From Planctomycetota bacterium (lineage in GTDB: Bacteria; Planctomycetota; Planctomycetia; Gemmatales; Gemmataceae): a stretch of 8,260 nt of DNA. Under the pieces are notes generated by a model. That model was not told the origin of the DNA. It saw only the letters and a program-made list of their open reading frames with translations, and searched no databases. The first letter of the stretch is position 1. Every line of letters starts with the position of its first letter. The stretch lies in the NCBI GenBank assembly GCA_018970845.1, contig JAGWVO010000154.1, forward strand, positions 1 through 8,260, written 5' to 3'. Made by a program: the position numbers and the translations under genes. Positions 1-6,160 of this stretch are shown piece by piece.

Positions 1-34
1 GGGACGCTGGAAGGTTCCCGCCCCATTGGAATAA

Positions 35-60
35 CCGCGGGCACCTGACAAAGTGCGCGG
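35..60 (+). terminator. Stem-loop after a probable upstream stop codon
   Basis: CCGC (35-38) pairs with GCGG (57-60) and GCAC (41-44) pairs with GTGC (53-56), giving an 8-bp stem with a two-G bulge (39-40) and an 8-base loop. It begins one base after the TAA at 32-34, which is where a terminator or mRNA 3'-end hairpin would sit. There is no run of T after it, so a classical intrinsic terminator is not shown. It could equally be a chance GC-rich fold. Confidence 0.3.
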
Positions 61-100
61 GCCCAATGACACAAGCCAGGAGGTGCGGACCACGCGTGTC

Positions 101-119
101 GGAGGAACGCCCTTCCTCC
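101..119. repeat. Perfect 7-bp inverted repeat (stem-loop)
   Basis: GGAGGAA (101-107) and TTCCTCC (113-119) are exact reverse complements around a 5-base loop, CGCCC. The left arm contains a Shine-Dalgarno-like GGAGG, but no reading frame of interest starts behind it. It may be part of a transcript end or a 5' leader fold; no T-tract follows. Confidence 0.35.
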
Positions 120-225
120 ATAGGCTGATGTGCCGCGAAACGATAGTCACTTTCATGGCCAAACAGGCCGGGCTTGGGCGACGGATTGGAACCAATGGGT
201 TGATCCAGGGACCATGGCGATTTTC

Positions 226-232
226 AAGGTGA
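226..232 (+). promoter_or_regulatory. Ribosome binding site of the DUF6807 gene
   Basis: AAGGTGA lies 7 bases before ATG 240. The reading frame is open upstream only to a TGA at 201-203 and holds no better start, so this site supports ATG 240. Confidence 0.55.
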
Positions 233-239
233 ATTACCA

Positions 240-1157
240 ATGGCCTTCCCTCCACGCTGCCGCGTCGAACCCCGCCCGCATCACTCCTTCGCGTTCATCC
301 TTGATGGAAACGAGGTCGCCTGTTGGCATTTCGGCGGCGATCATCCCAGGCCCTTCCTGTTCCCGATGCGGGGTCCTTCCGGCAGGTCGCTGACCCGCAT
401 CGGCCATCCGGGAGCACCCAACCACGACCACCACCTGTCGGTTTGGTTCGCCCACGCCTCCGTGGCGGGCATCGACTTCTGGTCGAACAAACCCGGCCCG
501 AGCATCCGACAGAAGGAATGGCTGGCCCAGGAGGACGGTGACAGGCAAGCCGTGCTCGCGGTCCGCCTGGCCTGGAACGACGGGCACGACGCCACCGACC
601 TGCTGGAGCAGGATGTGGTTTTTGCCGCATCCCCGATCAGCGACCGGGGTGAATGGAGTTTGGAAATCCAGGCCATGCTCAGGCCGACCTCACCAACCCT
701 GGTTTTCCAAAAAACCAACTTCGGATTGCTCGCCGTGCGCGTGGCGCGGGAAGTCTCGGAACATTTCGGAAGCGGCAGAATCACCGGATCCAGTGGAAAA
801 ACGGGCGAAACCGCGCTGTTCAACCAACCCAACGCGTGGATGGATTATTCGTGCGCGGAAGCAGGCCATGAGGAAGGAATCACGCTGATCGACCACCCCG
901 AAAATCCGGGACACCCTGCCCGCTGGCATGTCCGGGCCGACGGTTGGATGGGCCCATCCCTCACCCGGACCGACGAGATCACCCTGAACCGGGAAAAGCC
1001 CCTCGTGCTGCGTTACCTTCTGGTGGCGCACTCCGGATTGGCGGATCCACCCGGGATCAAGATCAGGGCCGATTCGTTCGCCAAATCAAATCGCTGGATT
1101 GTCTCGAGGTCAACCAGGCCGCATCGCTTCAACGAAGTCCGTCGTTCGGGCGAATGA
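240..1157 (+). CDS. DUF6807 family protein (formerly 'PmoA-like'), function unknown
   Basis: This 305-residue protein matches the whole length of the DUF6807 family, which is common in planctomycetes and other bacteria that degrade complex carbohydrates. Visible family blocks are an N-terminal strand region with LDGNEVACWHF (21-31), FPMRGPSG (41-48), the His-rich block GHPGAPNHDHH (55-65) followed by VWFAH (68-72), QKTNFG (157-162), NAWMDYS (198-204), WHVRADGWMG (229-238), and a basic RPHRFNEVRR end. The clustered His and Asp residues could bind metal or sugar, but no activity is established. Old database labels call the family 'methane oxygenase PmoA'; there is no transmembrane segment here and no resemblance to a particulate methane monooxygenase subunit, so that name should not be used. 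No signal peptide is evident, so a cytoplasmic location is likely. The nearest downstream gene is 127 bases away, so it is probably transcribed separately. Confidence 0.88.
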   Translation: MAFPPRCRVEPRPHHSFAFILDGNEVACWHFGGDHPRPFLFPMRGPSGRSLTRIGHPGAPNHDHHLSVWFAHASVAGIDFWSNKPGPSIRQKEWLAQEDGDRQAVLAVRLAWNDGHDATDLLEQDVVFAASPISDRGEWSLEIQAMLRPTSPTLVFQKTNFGLLAVRVAREVSEHFGSGRITGSSGKTGETALFNQPNAWMDYSCAEAGHEEGITLIDHPENPGHPARWHVRADGWMGPSLTRTDEITLNREKPLVLRYLLVAHSGLADPPGIKIRADSFAKSNRWIVSRSTRPHRFNEVRRSGE

Positions 1158-1224
1158 ATGCCGGTCATGCCGACTATGACGGCTGCAAGCCTGTCCCGGT
1201 AAAATGTGCCGCGTGGGAAAGGCA

Positions 1225-1257
1225 AACCGGTATCGCGGAAGGGCCGGCCCTCCGGTT
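1225..1257. repeat. Nested inverted repeat before the SDR gene
   Basis: The outer arms AACCGG (1225-1230) and CCGGTT (1252-1257) are exact reverse complements. Directly inside the right arm sits a perfect 12-bp palindrome, AGGGCCGGCCCT (1240-1251). The two folds share a boundary and could be alternative or stacked hairpins. The element ends 27 bases before GTG 1285, so it lies in the gap between the DUF6807 and SDR genes. It could be a terminator-like fold for the first gene, an operator, or a leader structure for the second. No T-run follows. Confidence 0.45.
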
Positions 1258-1264
1258 CAACTAA

Positions 1265-1277
1265 GGAAAACGGGGGG
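1265..1277 (+). promoter_or_regulatory. Purine-rich ribosome binding region setting the SDR start at GTG 1285
   Basis: A purine-rich stretch (AGGAAAA then a run of six G at 1272-1277) ends 7 bases before GTG 1285. It favours GTG 1285 over the upstream in-frame ATG 1204, which has no comparable site and would put the nested inverted repeat inside the coding region. Confidence 0.5.
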
Positions 1278-1284
1278 ATCAATC

Positions 1285-2088
1285 GTGCGAAGGGACCTTG
1301 TTGGCTGGCGAGTCATCATCACCGGGGCCAGTCGCGGCATCGGCCGCGAGCTGGCGCTTCAGGCGGCGGCATCGGGCGCCAGGGTCCTGGCCACGGGCCG
1401 CGACGAATCGGCGCTTGCCAGCCTGTCTTCCGAAGCCGCCACGGCCGGGGACGAATGCCTTTACCTCTCCGGCGACATCACCAGCCCCGAGTTCCGCGAG
1501 CGTCTGGTCGGGCACGCCGAACACGCCATGGGAGGCCTCGACGGCCTGGTGAACAACGCCGGCATTGGAACTTGGAACCATGTCAGCGCGGGTGACGAGG
1601 CCACCTTCCGGTCGATCATGGAAACCAACTTCTTCGCCCCGGTGGAACTGGTCCGATCGGCGTTGCCACTTCTGAGGCTTGGCAACAGGCCGGCGATCCT
1701 GAATGTGGCGAGCCGGTGCGGCCGATGCGCGTTGCCGTCATGGACGGAGTATTCCGCGAGCAAGGCGGCGCTTGTCGGCATCTCCGAATCGATGCGGGCC
1801 GAATTCGCGCGGTTCGACATCGATGTCCTCCTCGCCCTGCCCGGGAAGACCTCGACGGAGTTCTTTGCGAATTGCGCCAGGCTGGAAGGCAAGGCCGACT
1901 TGAGGTTCGATGAGGGGATGCCGGCGGCCCGGGTGGCCCGCGCCTTGGTCGGCATGCTGCGCTCGGGCAAGCGCGAGTCCTGGATCGGCGGCGATTCCTA
2001 CTGGATGCTGCTCACGCGCCGGTTCTTCCCCGGAATCGTGCGCCGCCTGGTGGCCCGCAAGGTTCGCCAGCTTTACGCGAAAGCCTGA
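1285..2088 (+). CDS. Short-chain dehydrogenase/reductase (SDR), classical type
   Basis: A 267-residue NAD(P)-dependent oxidoreductase of the classical SDR family, acting on an unknown alcohol or carbonyl substrate. Residue numbers count from GTG 1285. The Rossmann motif TGASRGIG is at 13-20, the adenine-contacting Asp at 64, NNAG at 90-93, the structural/catalytic Asn at 115, Ser at 143, and YSASK with catalytic Tyr156 and Lys160. PGKTST (186-191) is the usual post-catalytic PG motif. Arg17 and Arg39, the latter after the second strand, suggest NADP(H) preference. ATG 1204 would add 27 residues that resemble no SDR leader, while the GTG start gives RRDLVGWRVIITG, a normal SDR beginning. The C-terminus (about 235-267) is basic and hydrophobic and may touch the membrane. 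It is 23 bases from the amidotransferase gene and probably co-transcribed with it. The substrate cannot be inferred. Confidence 0.9.
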   Translation: MRRDLVGWRVIITGASRGIGRELALQAAASGARVLATGRDESALASLSSEAATAGDECLYLSGDITSPEFRERLVGHAEHAMGGLDGLVNNAGIGTWNHVSAGDEATFRSIMETNFFAPVELVRSALPLLRLGNRPAILNVASRCGRCALPSWTEYSASKAALVGISESMRAEFARFDIDVLLALPGKTSTEFFANCARLEGKADLRFDEGMPAARVARALVGMLRSGKRESWIGGDSYWMLLTRRFFPGIVRRLVARKVRQLYAKA

Positions 2089-2100
2089 CAAGCCCGACTC

Positions 2101-2104
2101 GGAG
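2101..2104 (+). promoter_or_regulatory. Ribosome binding site of the amidotransferase gene
   Basis: GGAG sits 7 bases before ATG 2112. The start is fixed independently, because the protein must begin Met-Cys for the N-terminal nucleophile Cys2. Confidence 0.55.
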
Positions 2105-2111
2105 CGACGGA

Positions 2112-4091
2112 ATGTGTGGAATCGCTGGAATGGTGGATTTGTCGGGGCGCCGCAGGCCGGTGAACCCGGGACGGCTCCGCGCCATGTCCGGGGCGATCAT
2201 CCATCGCGGCCCCGACGAGGAAGGATTCCTCTTCGAGCCGGGAATCGGTTTCGCCAACAGGAGGCTGAGCATTGTCGGCCTCGCCGACGGCCAGCAACCG
2301 GTCCGCAGCGAGGATGGCCTGGTTCAGGCCGTGTTCAACGGCGAATTCTACGACTATCCCGAGCTGAAACAGGAACTTCAGGCGCGGGGTCATATCTTCA
2401 AGTCGCACTGCGACACGGAACTGATTCCCCACCTGTGGGAAGACCATGCCGACCGCCTCGTCGACCGCCTCCGCGGCCAGTTCGCTTTCGCCGTGCACGA
2501 CTCGCGCGCCAACAGGGTGGTGATCGCGCGTGACAGGTTCGGCATATGCCCGCTCTACTGGACCCTGGCCGAGGAGGATGCCGGCAAGTGGCTGATCTTC
2601 GGCTCGGAAATCAAGGCGATCCTGGCCTCCGGACTCGTCAAGGCGCGCCCCGACCGGGAGGGAATCAGCTCCTTCTTCTCGTTTTTCGGCGTGCCCGGCC
2701 CGCGCACCTGCTTCGAGGGAATCCACGCGCTGAGGCCCGGGCAACTGCTGGACATCTTCCTCACGCCCGGCCGCGACGCCGTCTGGCAAAGGCGGTCGTA
2801 CTTCGACATGGATTTCCCCGACAGGGGCGACGAGGTGCGCGCCCCGCTGGGGGAATTGGTCGACCGCTTCGAGAAGGTCCTCTACGGGGCCGTTGAGCGC
2901 CGGCTCCGCGCCGATGTTCCCGTCGTCAGTTACCTCTCGGGCGGCGTCGACTCCGGTATTGTCGTCGCCATGGCCAGCAAGGCGCTTGGCCGGCCCATAC
3001 CTTCCTTCACCATCCGCATCACCGATCCGCACCTCGACGAAACCGACAGGGCCATGGAGACGGCCAACAAGATCGGTTGCAAGCCGTTCGTCGTCGACTT
3101 CGGGCCGGGCGAGGCGCTCAACACCTACCCCGAACTGATCGAGGCGGCCGAATCCCCGGTCATCGACACCTCGTGCGCGGCCTTGCTCATGCTTTCCCGA
3201 GCGGTTCACCAGCAGGGTTACAAGGTGGCCCTCACCGGCGAGGGGTCCGACGAGTGGATGGCGGGATATCCCTGGCACAAGACCTTCCGGGTGACCTCGT
3301 TCATCGACAGGCTCACGGGCCTGCCATTCAGCACGGCCATCCGGGACCTGTTTGTGTCGATGGCGCCGGGAAGGAAGTTCCCCGCCAGCATGGCCAGGCG
3401 GGTGCGCGAGTCGGTTGGCGGGTACAACGGCTGGCTCGACATCTACGGCATCGTCGGAATGTCGAAGCTGAGGCTGTTTTCCGACCCGATGCTCGAGACG
3501 GCGTTCGCCCACAATCCCTTTGCCGACCTTGAGCTGCCGCTGGAACGGTTCCGCAAGATCCACCCGATGAACCGGGAACTGTACATGTCGGGGCGATGCC
3601 ACCTGCCCGGACTCCTGCTCAACGCCAAGGGCGACCGCATCGCGATGCACAATTCCGTGGAGGCCCGTTATCCGTTCCTCGACGAGCAGGTGTTCCGCTT
3701 CCTCGCCGACATCCACCCCGACTACAAGTTCAAGGGCCTCAGGGAAAAACACATCCTCAGGGAAATGTCGGAACGCTGGCTGCCACGGAACATCGCCCGC
3801 CGCCGCAAGGCGATGTTCCGGGCGCCGTTCGACTCGTTCCACATCGAGGGAGCGCCGGCATATGTGACGCAGCTGTTATCCGACGAGTCGCTGCGACGAA
3901 CCGGGTACTTCTCCGGGAAGGGCTTGGCGGAAGCCAGGGCCGCCTACCCCAGATTCGCCAGAAACGATCCCAGGCGAACCTCGATTGAAATGGGGTTGGC
4001 CGGATTGGTGGCCACGCAGCTTTGGCATCATGTTTATATCGAGCCGGTCTTATGCGATCTGCCCGGATGGACACCCCCGCCAATCAACTAG
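2112..4091 (+). CDS. asnB: Asparagine synthetase (glutamine-hydrolysing)-like amidotransferase
   Basis: A 659-residue two-domain cytoplasmic enzyme. The class II glutamine amidotransferase domain (about 1-215) has the processed nucleophile Cys2 in MCGIAG, HRGPDEEG (31-38), RLSI (51-54), GQQP (60-63) and FNGEFY (75-80, oxyanion Asn76-Gly77). The synthetase domain (about 250-600) has the ATP pyrophosphatase loop SGGVDS at 276-281, LTGEGSDE at 374-381, and the C-terminal RYPFLDEQ and REKHILRE segments seen in AsnB proteins. All expected catalytic elements are present, so it should release ammonia from glutamine and transfer it to an ATP-activated carboxylate, normally aspartate. It is longer than E. 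coli AsnB (554 residues) and nearer in size to the AsnB-like proteins found in polysaccharide or specialised gene clusters. The acceptor could therefore be something other than aspartate. It follows the SDR gene by 23 bases. The gene symbol is a family-level label. Confidence 0.88.
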   Translation: MCGIAGMVDLSGRRRPVNPGRLRAMSGAIIHRGPDEEGFLFEPGIGFANRRLSIVGLADGQQPVRSEDGLVQAVFNGEFYDYPELKQELQARGHIFKSHCDTELIPHLWEDHADRLVDRLRGQFAFAVHDSRANRVVIARDRFGICPLYWTLAEEDAGKWLIFGSEIKAILASGLVKARPDREGISSFFSFFGVPGPRTCFEGIHALRPGQLLDIFLTPGRDAVWQRRSYFDMDFPDRGDEVRAPLGELVDRFEKVLYGAVERRLRADVPVVSYLSGGVDSGIVVAMASKALGRPIPSFTIRITDPHLDETDRAMETANKIGCKPFVVDFGPGEALNTYPELIEAAESPVIDTSCAALLMLSRAVHQQGYKVALTGEGSDEWMAGYPWHKTFRVTSFIDRLTGLPFSTAIRDLFVSMAPGRKFPASMARRVRESVGGYNGWLDIYGIVGMSKLRLFSDPMLETAFAHNPFADLELPLERFRKIHPMNRELYMSGRCHLPGLLLNAKGDRIAMHNSVEARYPFLDEQVFRFLADIHPDYKFKGLREKHILREMSERWLPRNIARRRKAMFRAPFDSFHIEGAPAYVTQLLSDESLRRTGYFSGKGLAEARAAYPRFARNDPRRTSIEMGLAGLVATQLWHHVYIEPVLCDLPGWTPPPIN

Positions 4092-4182
4092 ACCCAAACC
4101 ACCAGCCTTGCCTATTCATTGCAAGCTACTGATTGCAGATCGTCTGCTGGTGCCTGCTTGTTTGATCCGATAAACTATAGTC
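4092..4182. promoter_or_regulatory. AT-richer intergenic region with inverted repeats, probable boundary of two operons
   Basis: This 91-base gap is visibly richer in A and T than the genes around it. CACCAGC (4100-4106) is an exact reverse complement of GCTGGTG (4146-4152). Between these, AGC-TTGC (4104-4111, one bulged C) can pair with GCAAGCT (4121-4127) across a 9-base loop. The last bases before the permease start contain TAAACT (4171-4176) and TATAGT (4176-4181), both -10-like. No matching -35 and no T-tract were found. A terminator for asnB and a promoter for the transporter genes are the likely contents, but neither is demonstrated. Confidence 0.4.
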
Positions 4183-5307
4183 ATGGGTTACTCACTGACC
4201 ACGCTCTGGTACGAGCGCCAGCGCTACTTTCCGGCCATTCTGGCCGTGGGGTTCAGTTCGCTGCTGGGTTGCCTGCAGTTTGGGCTGCTTTTAGGCCTTT
4301 TCTCCATCGTCAGCATCCCGATTGATAATAGCCGCGCCGACATCTGGCTTGGCGCCCCTCAGGCGCTCAGCGTGGACCTCGGCCGGCCGATCCGGGAAAG
4401 CCAAGCCGTCGACCGGCTGGCCTCCAATCCCGAGGTTGATCGTTGCGAAACCTACCTGCAAGGCTTTGCCTACTGGGCCAAACCCAATGGAGGCATGGAG
4501 TTGTGCATGGTGATCGGTTGCCGCCTCGATGATCAGTCGTTGGGCCGAATCAAGCAGCTTACCCCCGAACTTCACCATCAGTTGACCGAACCCGGCTCGA
4601 TCGTCGTCGACGAATCCGACCTCAACCGGCTTGGCCTCAAGCAGATTGGCGACACGGCCGAGATTGTGGGAAACCGCGTGCGGGTGGTGGGACTCACCAA
4701 GGGAGTGAAAAGCCTGGCGGGTCCTTATGTCATGTGCTCGGTCACCACGGCTCGTTCCCTGCTCCGGCTGATGCCGGAACAGATCACCTATGTTCTGGGC
4801 AAATGCCATGATTCGGCCGATGCCGCCAAGGTGGTGGCGCGCTTGCGCGAAGCGCACGGCACCGATATCTCGGTGTTCGCCGCCGATGAATTCTCCTTCA
4901 GGTCGCGTTGGCACTGGCTCACCAAGACCAAGGCGGGCTTCGCGCTGGGTTATGCCGCAGTCTTGGGCCTGATGGTTGGTGCCGTCGTGACAAGCCAGAC
5001 TTTATATGCCGCCACGGCGGCGTCCATGCGCGAATTCGCCGTGCTGCGCGCCATGGGCATACCGCGATGGCGGATGTCGGTGCTGGTGATGTCGCAGGCC
5101 ACCTGGGTGGGTGTCGTGGGGGTGCTTCTATCGTTTCCGGCGATTTTTGGCCTCGCCCGGGTTGCCGACATTTACGGCGTGCAGGTTTTGCTCGACTGGA
5201 GAATGCTGGCAAGCGTTTCCGGTATTACGCTTGTCATGGCCGTATTCTCCGGACTTTACGCCCTTAGGTCATTGAAACATGTCGAACCGGCGCTGCTTCT
5301 GCGTTAG
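4183..5307 (+). CDS. DevC/FtsX-type ABC transporter permease
   Basis: A 374-residue inner-membrane permease with the four-helix plan of DevC and other MacB/FtsX-superfamily proteins. TM1 is about 17-43. A soluble periplasmic domain (about 46-245) follows. TM2 is about 251-275, TM3 about 308-326 and TM4 about 341-361. The segment between TM2 and TM3, MREFAVLRAMGIPRWRM, is the typical FtsX cytoplasmic coupling motif that contacts the ATPase. The short N-terminal region before TM1 and the ADIWLGAP segment just after it fit DevC proteins better than MacB. In cyanobacteria DevC works with DevA and DevB to export glycolipids; here the ATPase and adaptor genes follow directly, in the order permease-ATPase-adaptor. 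There is no Shine-Dalgarno-like sequence before ATG 4183 and an in-frame TAA at 4171-4173 rules out an earlier start, so translation may be leaderless or weakly initiated. The substrate is unknown; DevC-like is a family call. Confidence 0.87.
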   Translation: MGYSLTTLWYERQRYFPAILAVGFSSLLGCLQFGLLLGLFSIVSIPIDNSRADIWLGAPQALSVDLGRPIRESQAVDRLASNPEVDRCETYLQGFAYWAKPNGGMELCMVIGCRLDDQSLGRIKQLTPELHHQLTEPGSIVVDESDLNRLGLKQIGDTAEIVGNRVRVVGLTKGVKSLAGPYVMCSVTTARSLLRLMPEQITYVLGKCHDSADAAKVVARLREAHGTDISVFAADEFSFRSRWHWLTKTKAGFALGYAAVLGLMVGAVVTSQTLYAATAASMREFAVLRAMGIPRWRMSVLVMSQATWVGVVGVLLSFPAIFGLARVADIYGVQVLLDWRMLASVSGITLVMAVFSGLYALRSLKHVEPALLLR

Positions 5308-5341
5308 TCTCTACGGACTTCCGGCCGACTAAAGGCTGAAC

Positions 5342-6160
5342 ATGAAGGGAGACGGACCTTTGCGACTTGGCGAGACGATCCTTCAGGCTGAGAACCTCAC
5401 CCGCGGATTCGGGGTGGGCTCCCAGTTTACCCTTGCGGTGGATCATGTCTCCGTGGAGGTGCTTTCCGGCCAGTTTGTCCTGATCATGGGCCCGTCGGGC
5501 AGCGGCAAATCGACCATGCTTGCCATACTTTCGGGACTCCTTCGCCCCGATAGCGGCACGGTTCATTGCCTGGGTGAAAACATCTGGGCCATGAGCGATG
5601 TCGAACGCGAGCAGTTCAGGCTCGAACATTGCGGGTTCATTTTTCAGGGATACAACCTGTTCGCCGCGCTGACGGCCCGCCAACAGCTCGAACTTGTGGC
5701 CACATGGGGCAATCATCTGGGCACGAATGAGGCCAAGTGCCGCGCCGACAACCTTTTGGAGCGCCTTGGACTCGGCGGCAAGGAGCATCTGCGCCCCTCG
5801 GAGCTTTCGGGCGGTGAAAAACAACGCGTGGCCATCGGCCGGGCCTTGATCAAGAATCCCAACATCCTGTTCGCGGACGAGCCAACCAGCGCGCTGGATT
5901 GGGCCCACGGCGAGGAAGTGGTCAAGCTGCTGAGGAACCTCACCCGTGAGGAGGGCGCCACGGTGGTTTGCGTGACGCACGACCCACGGCTTGTTCCATT
6001 CGCCGACCGGGTGTTCCACATGGAAGATGGCCGGCTCGTGAGGCAAAGCTACGGCTTCATGAGCCATCCTGAAGAATCCATCGTTACCCTGCCGGAACCC
6101 GGAGAAGTTTTGCCGGGTCCGGATGATGTCGTCTCGTTCAGGCCAAGGATTGCCCCATGA
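5342..6160 (+). CDS. ABC transporter ATP-binding protein (DevA/LolD/MacB type)
   Basis: A 272-residue ATPase that should dimerise and drive the permease encoded 34 bases upstream. Visible motifs are Walker A GPSGSGKST (50-58), Q-loop Gln102 in FIFQGYNLF, signature LSGGEKQR (155-162), Walker B ILFADEP with Asp179 and Glu180, D-loop SALD (183-186), and H-loop His213 in VTHD. All are intact, so it should be active. The FQGYNLF and EPTSALD segments are typical of the LolD/MacB/DevA subgroup of exporters. About 50 residues after the nucleotide-binding domain (from about 223) are not conserved in the family and carry no recognisable motif. The start is ambiguous: ATG 5342 has AAAGG 6 bases before it, while in-frame TTG 5360 has the stronger AAGGGAGA (5345-5352) 7 bases before it and would remove six residues. 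The stop overlaps the adaptor start by 4 bases (ATGA, 6157-6160), indicating translational coupling. Confidence 0.93.
   Translation: MKGDGPLRLGETILQAENLTRGFGVGSQFTLAVDHVSVEVLSGQFVLIMGPSGSGKSTMLAILSGLLRPDSGTVHCLGENIWAMSDVEREQFRLEHCGFIFQGYNLFAALTARQQLELVATWGNHLGTNEAKCRADNLLERLGLGGKEHLRPSELSGGEKQRVAIGRALIKNPNILFADEPTSALDWAHGEEVVKLLRNLTREEGATVVCVTHDPRLVPFADRVFHMEDGRLVRQSYGFMSHPEESIVTLPEPGEVLPGPDDVVSFRPRIAP

Larger units (their letters stand above)
1..239. other. Leader region without a convincing complete gene
   Basis: No convincing complete gene is seen here. Frame 2 reads ten codons (GRWKVPAPLE) and stops at TAA 32-34, directly before a stem-loop at 35-60, so the tail of an upstream + strand gene may end here; ten residues are too few to assign a family. 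Frame 3 stays open to TGA 123-125, but its translation looks random. A second perfect stem-loop lies at 101-119. A start at 130 opens an 87-codon frame that runs deep into the next gene in another frame; it has no recognisable domain and is taken as a shadow. No clear -35/-10 pair could be identified, so the promoter of the next gene is presumably here but not located. Confidence 0.5.

Noticed and set aside
130..393. 87-codon frame overlapping the start of the DUF6807 gene
   Set aside because: Its second half runs out of frame through conserved DUF6807 codons and its translation has no recognisable features.
1204..1284. N-terminal extension of the SDR from ATG 1204
   Set aside because: The extra 27 residues do not resemble an SDR leader, no ribosome site precedes the ATG, and GTG 1285 gives a normal SDR start.
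2073..3842. 589-codon open frame on the - strand opposite asnB
   Set aside because: It lies fully across a gene with intact catalytic motifs. Its translation is rich in Arg, Gly, His and Val with no recognisable domain, as expected from the complement of GC-biased codons.
143..4183. Shared ATAGTCA at 143-149 and 4177-4183 as a common regulatory site
   Set aside because: The match is only 7 bases, the distances to the following starts differ greatly, and no flanking similarity supports it.
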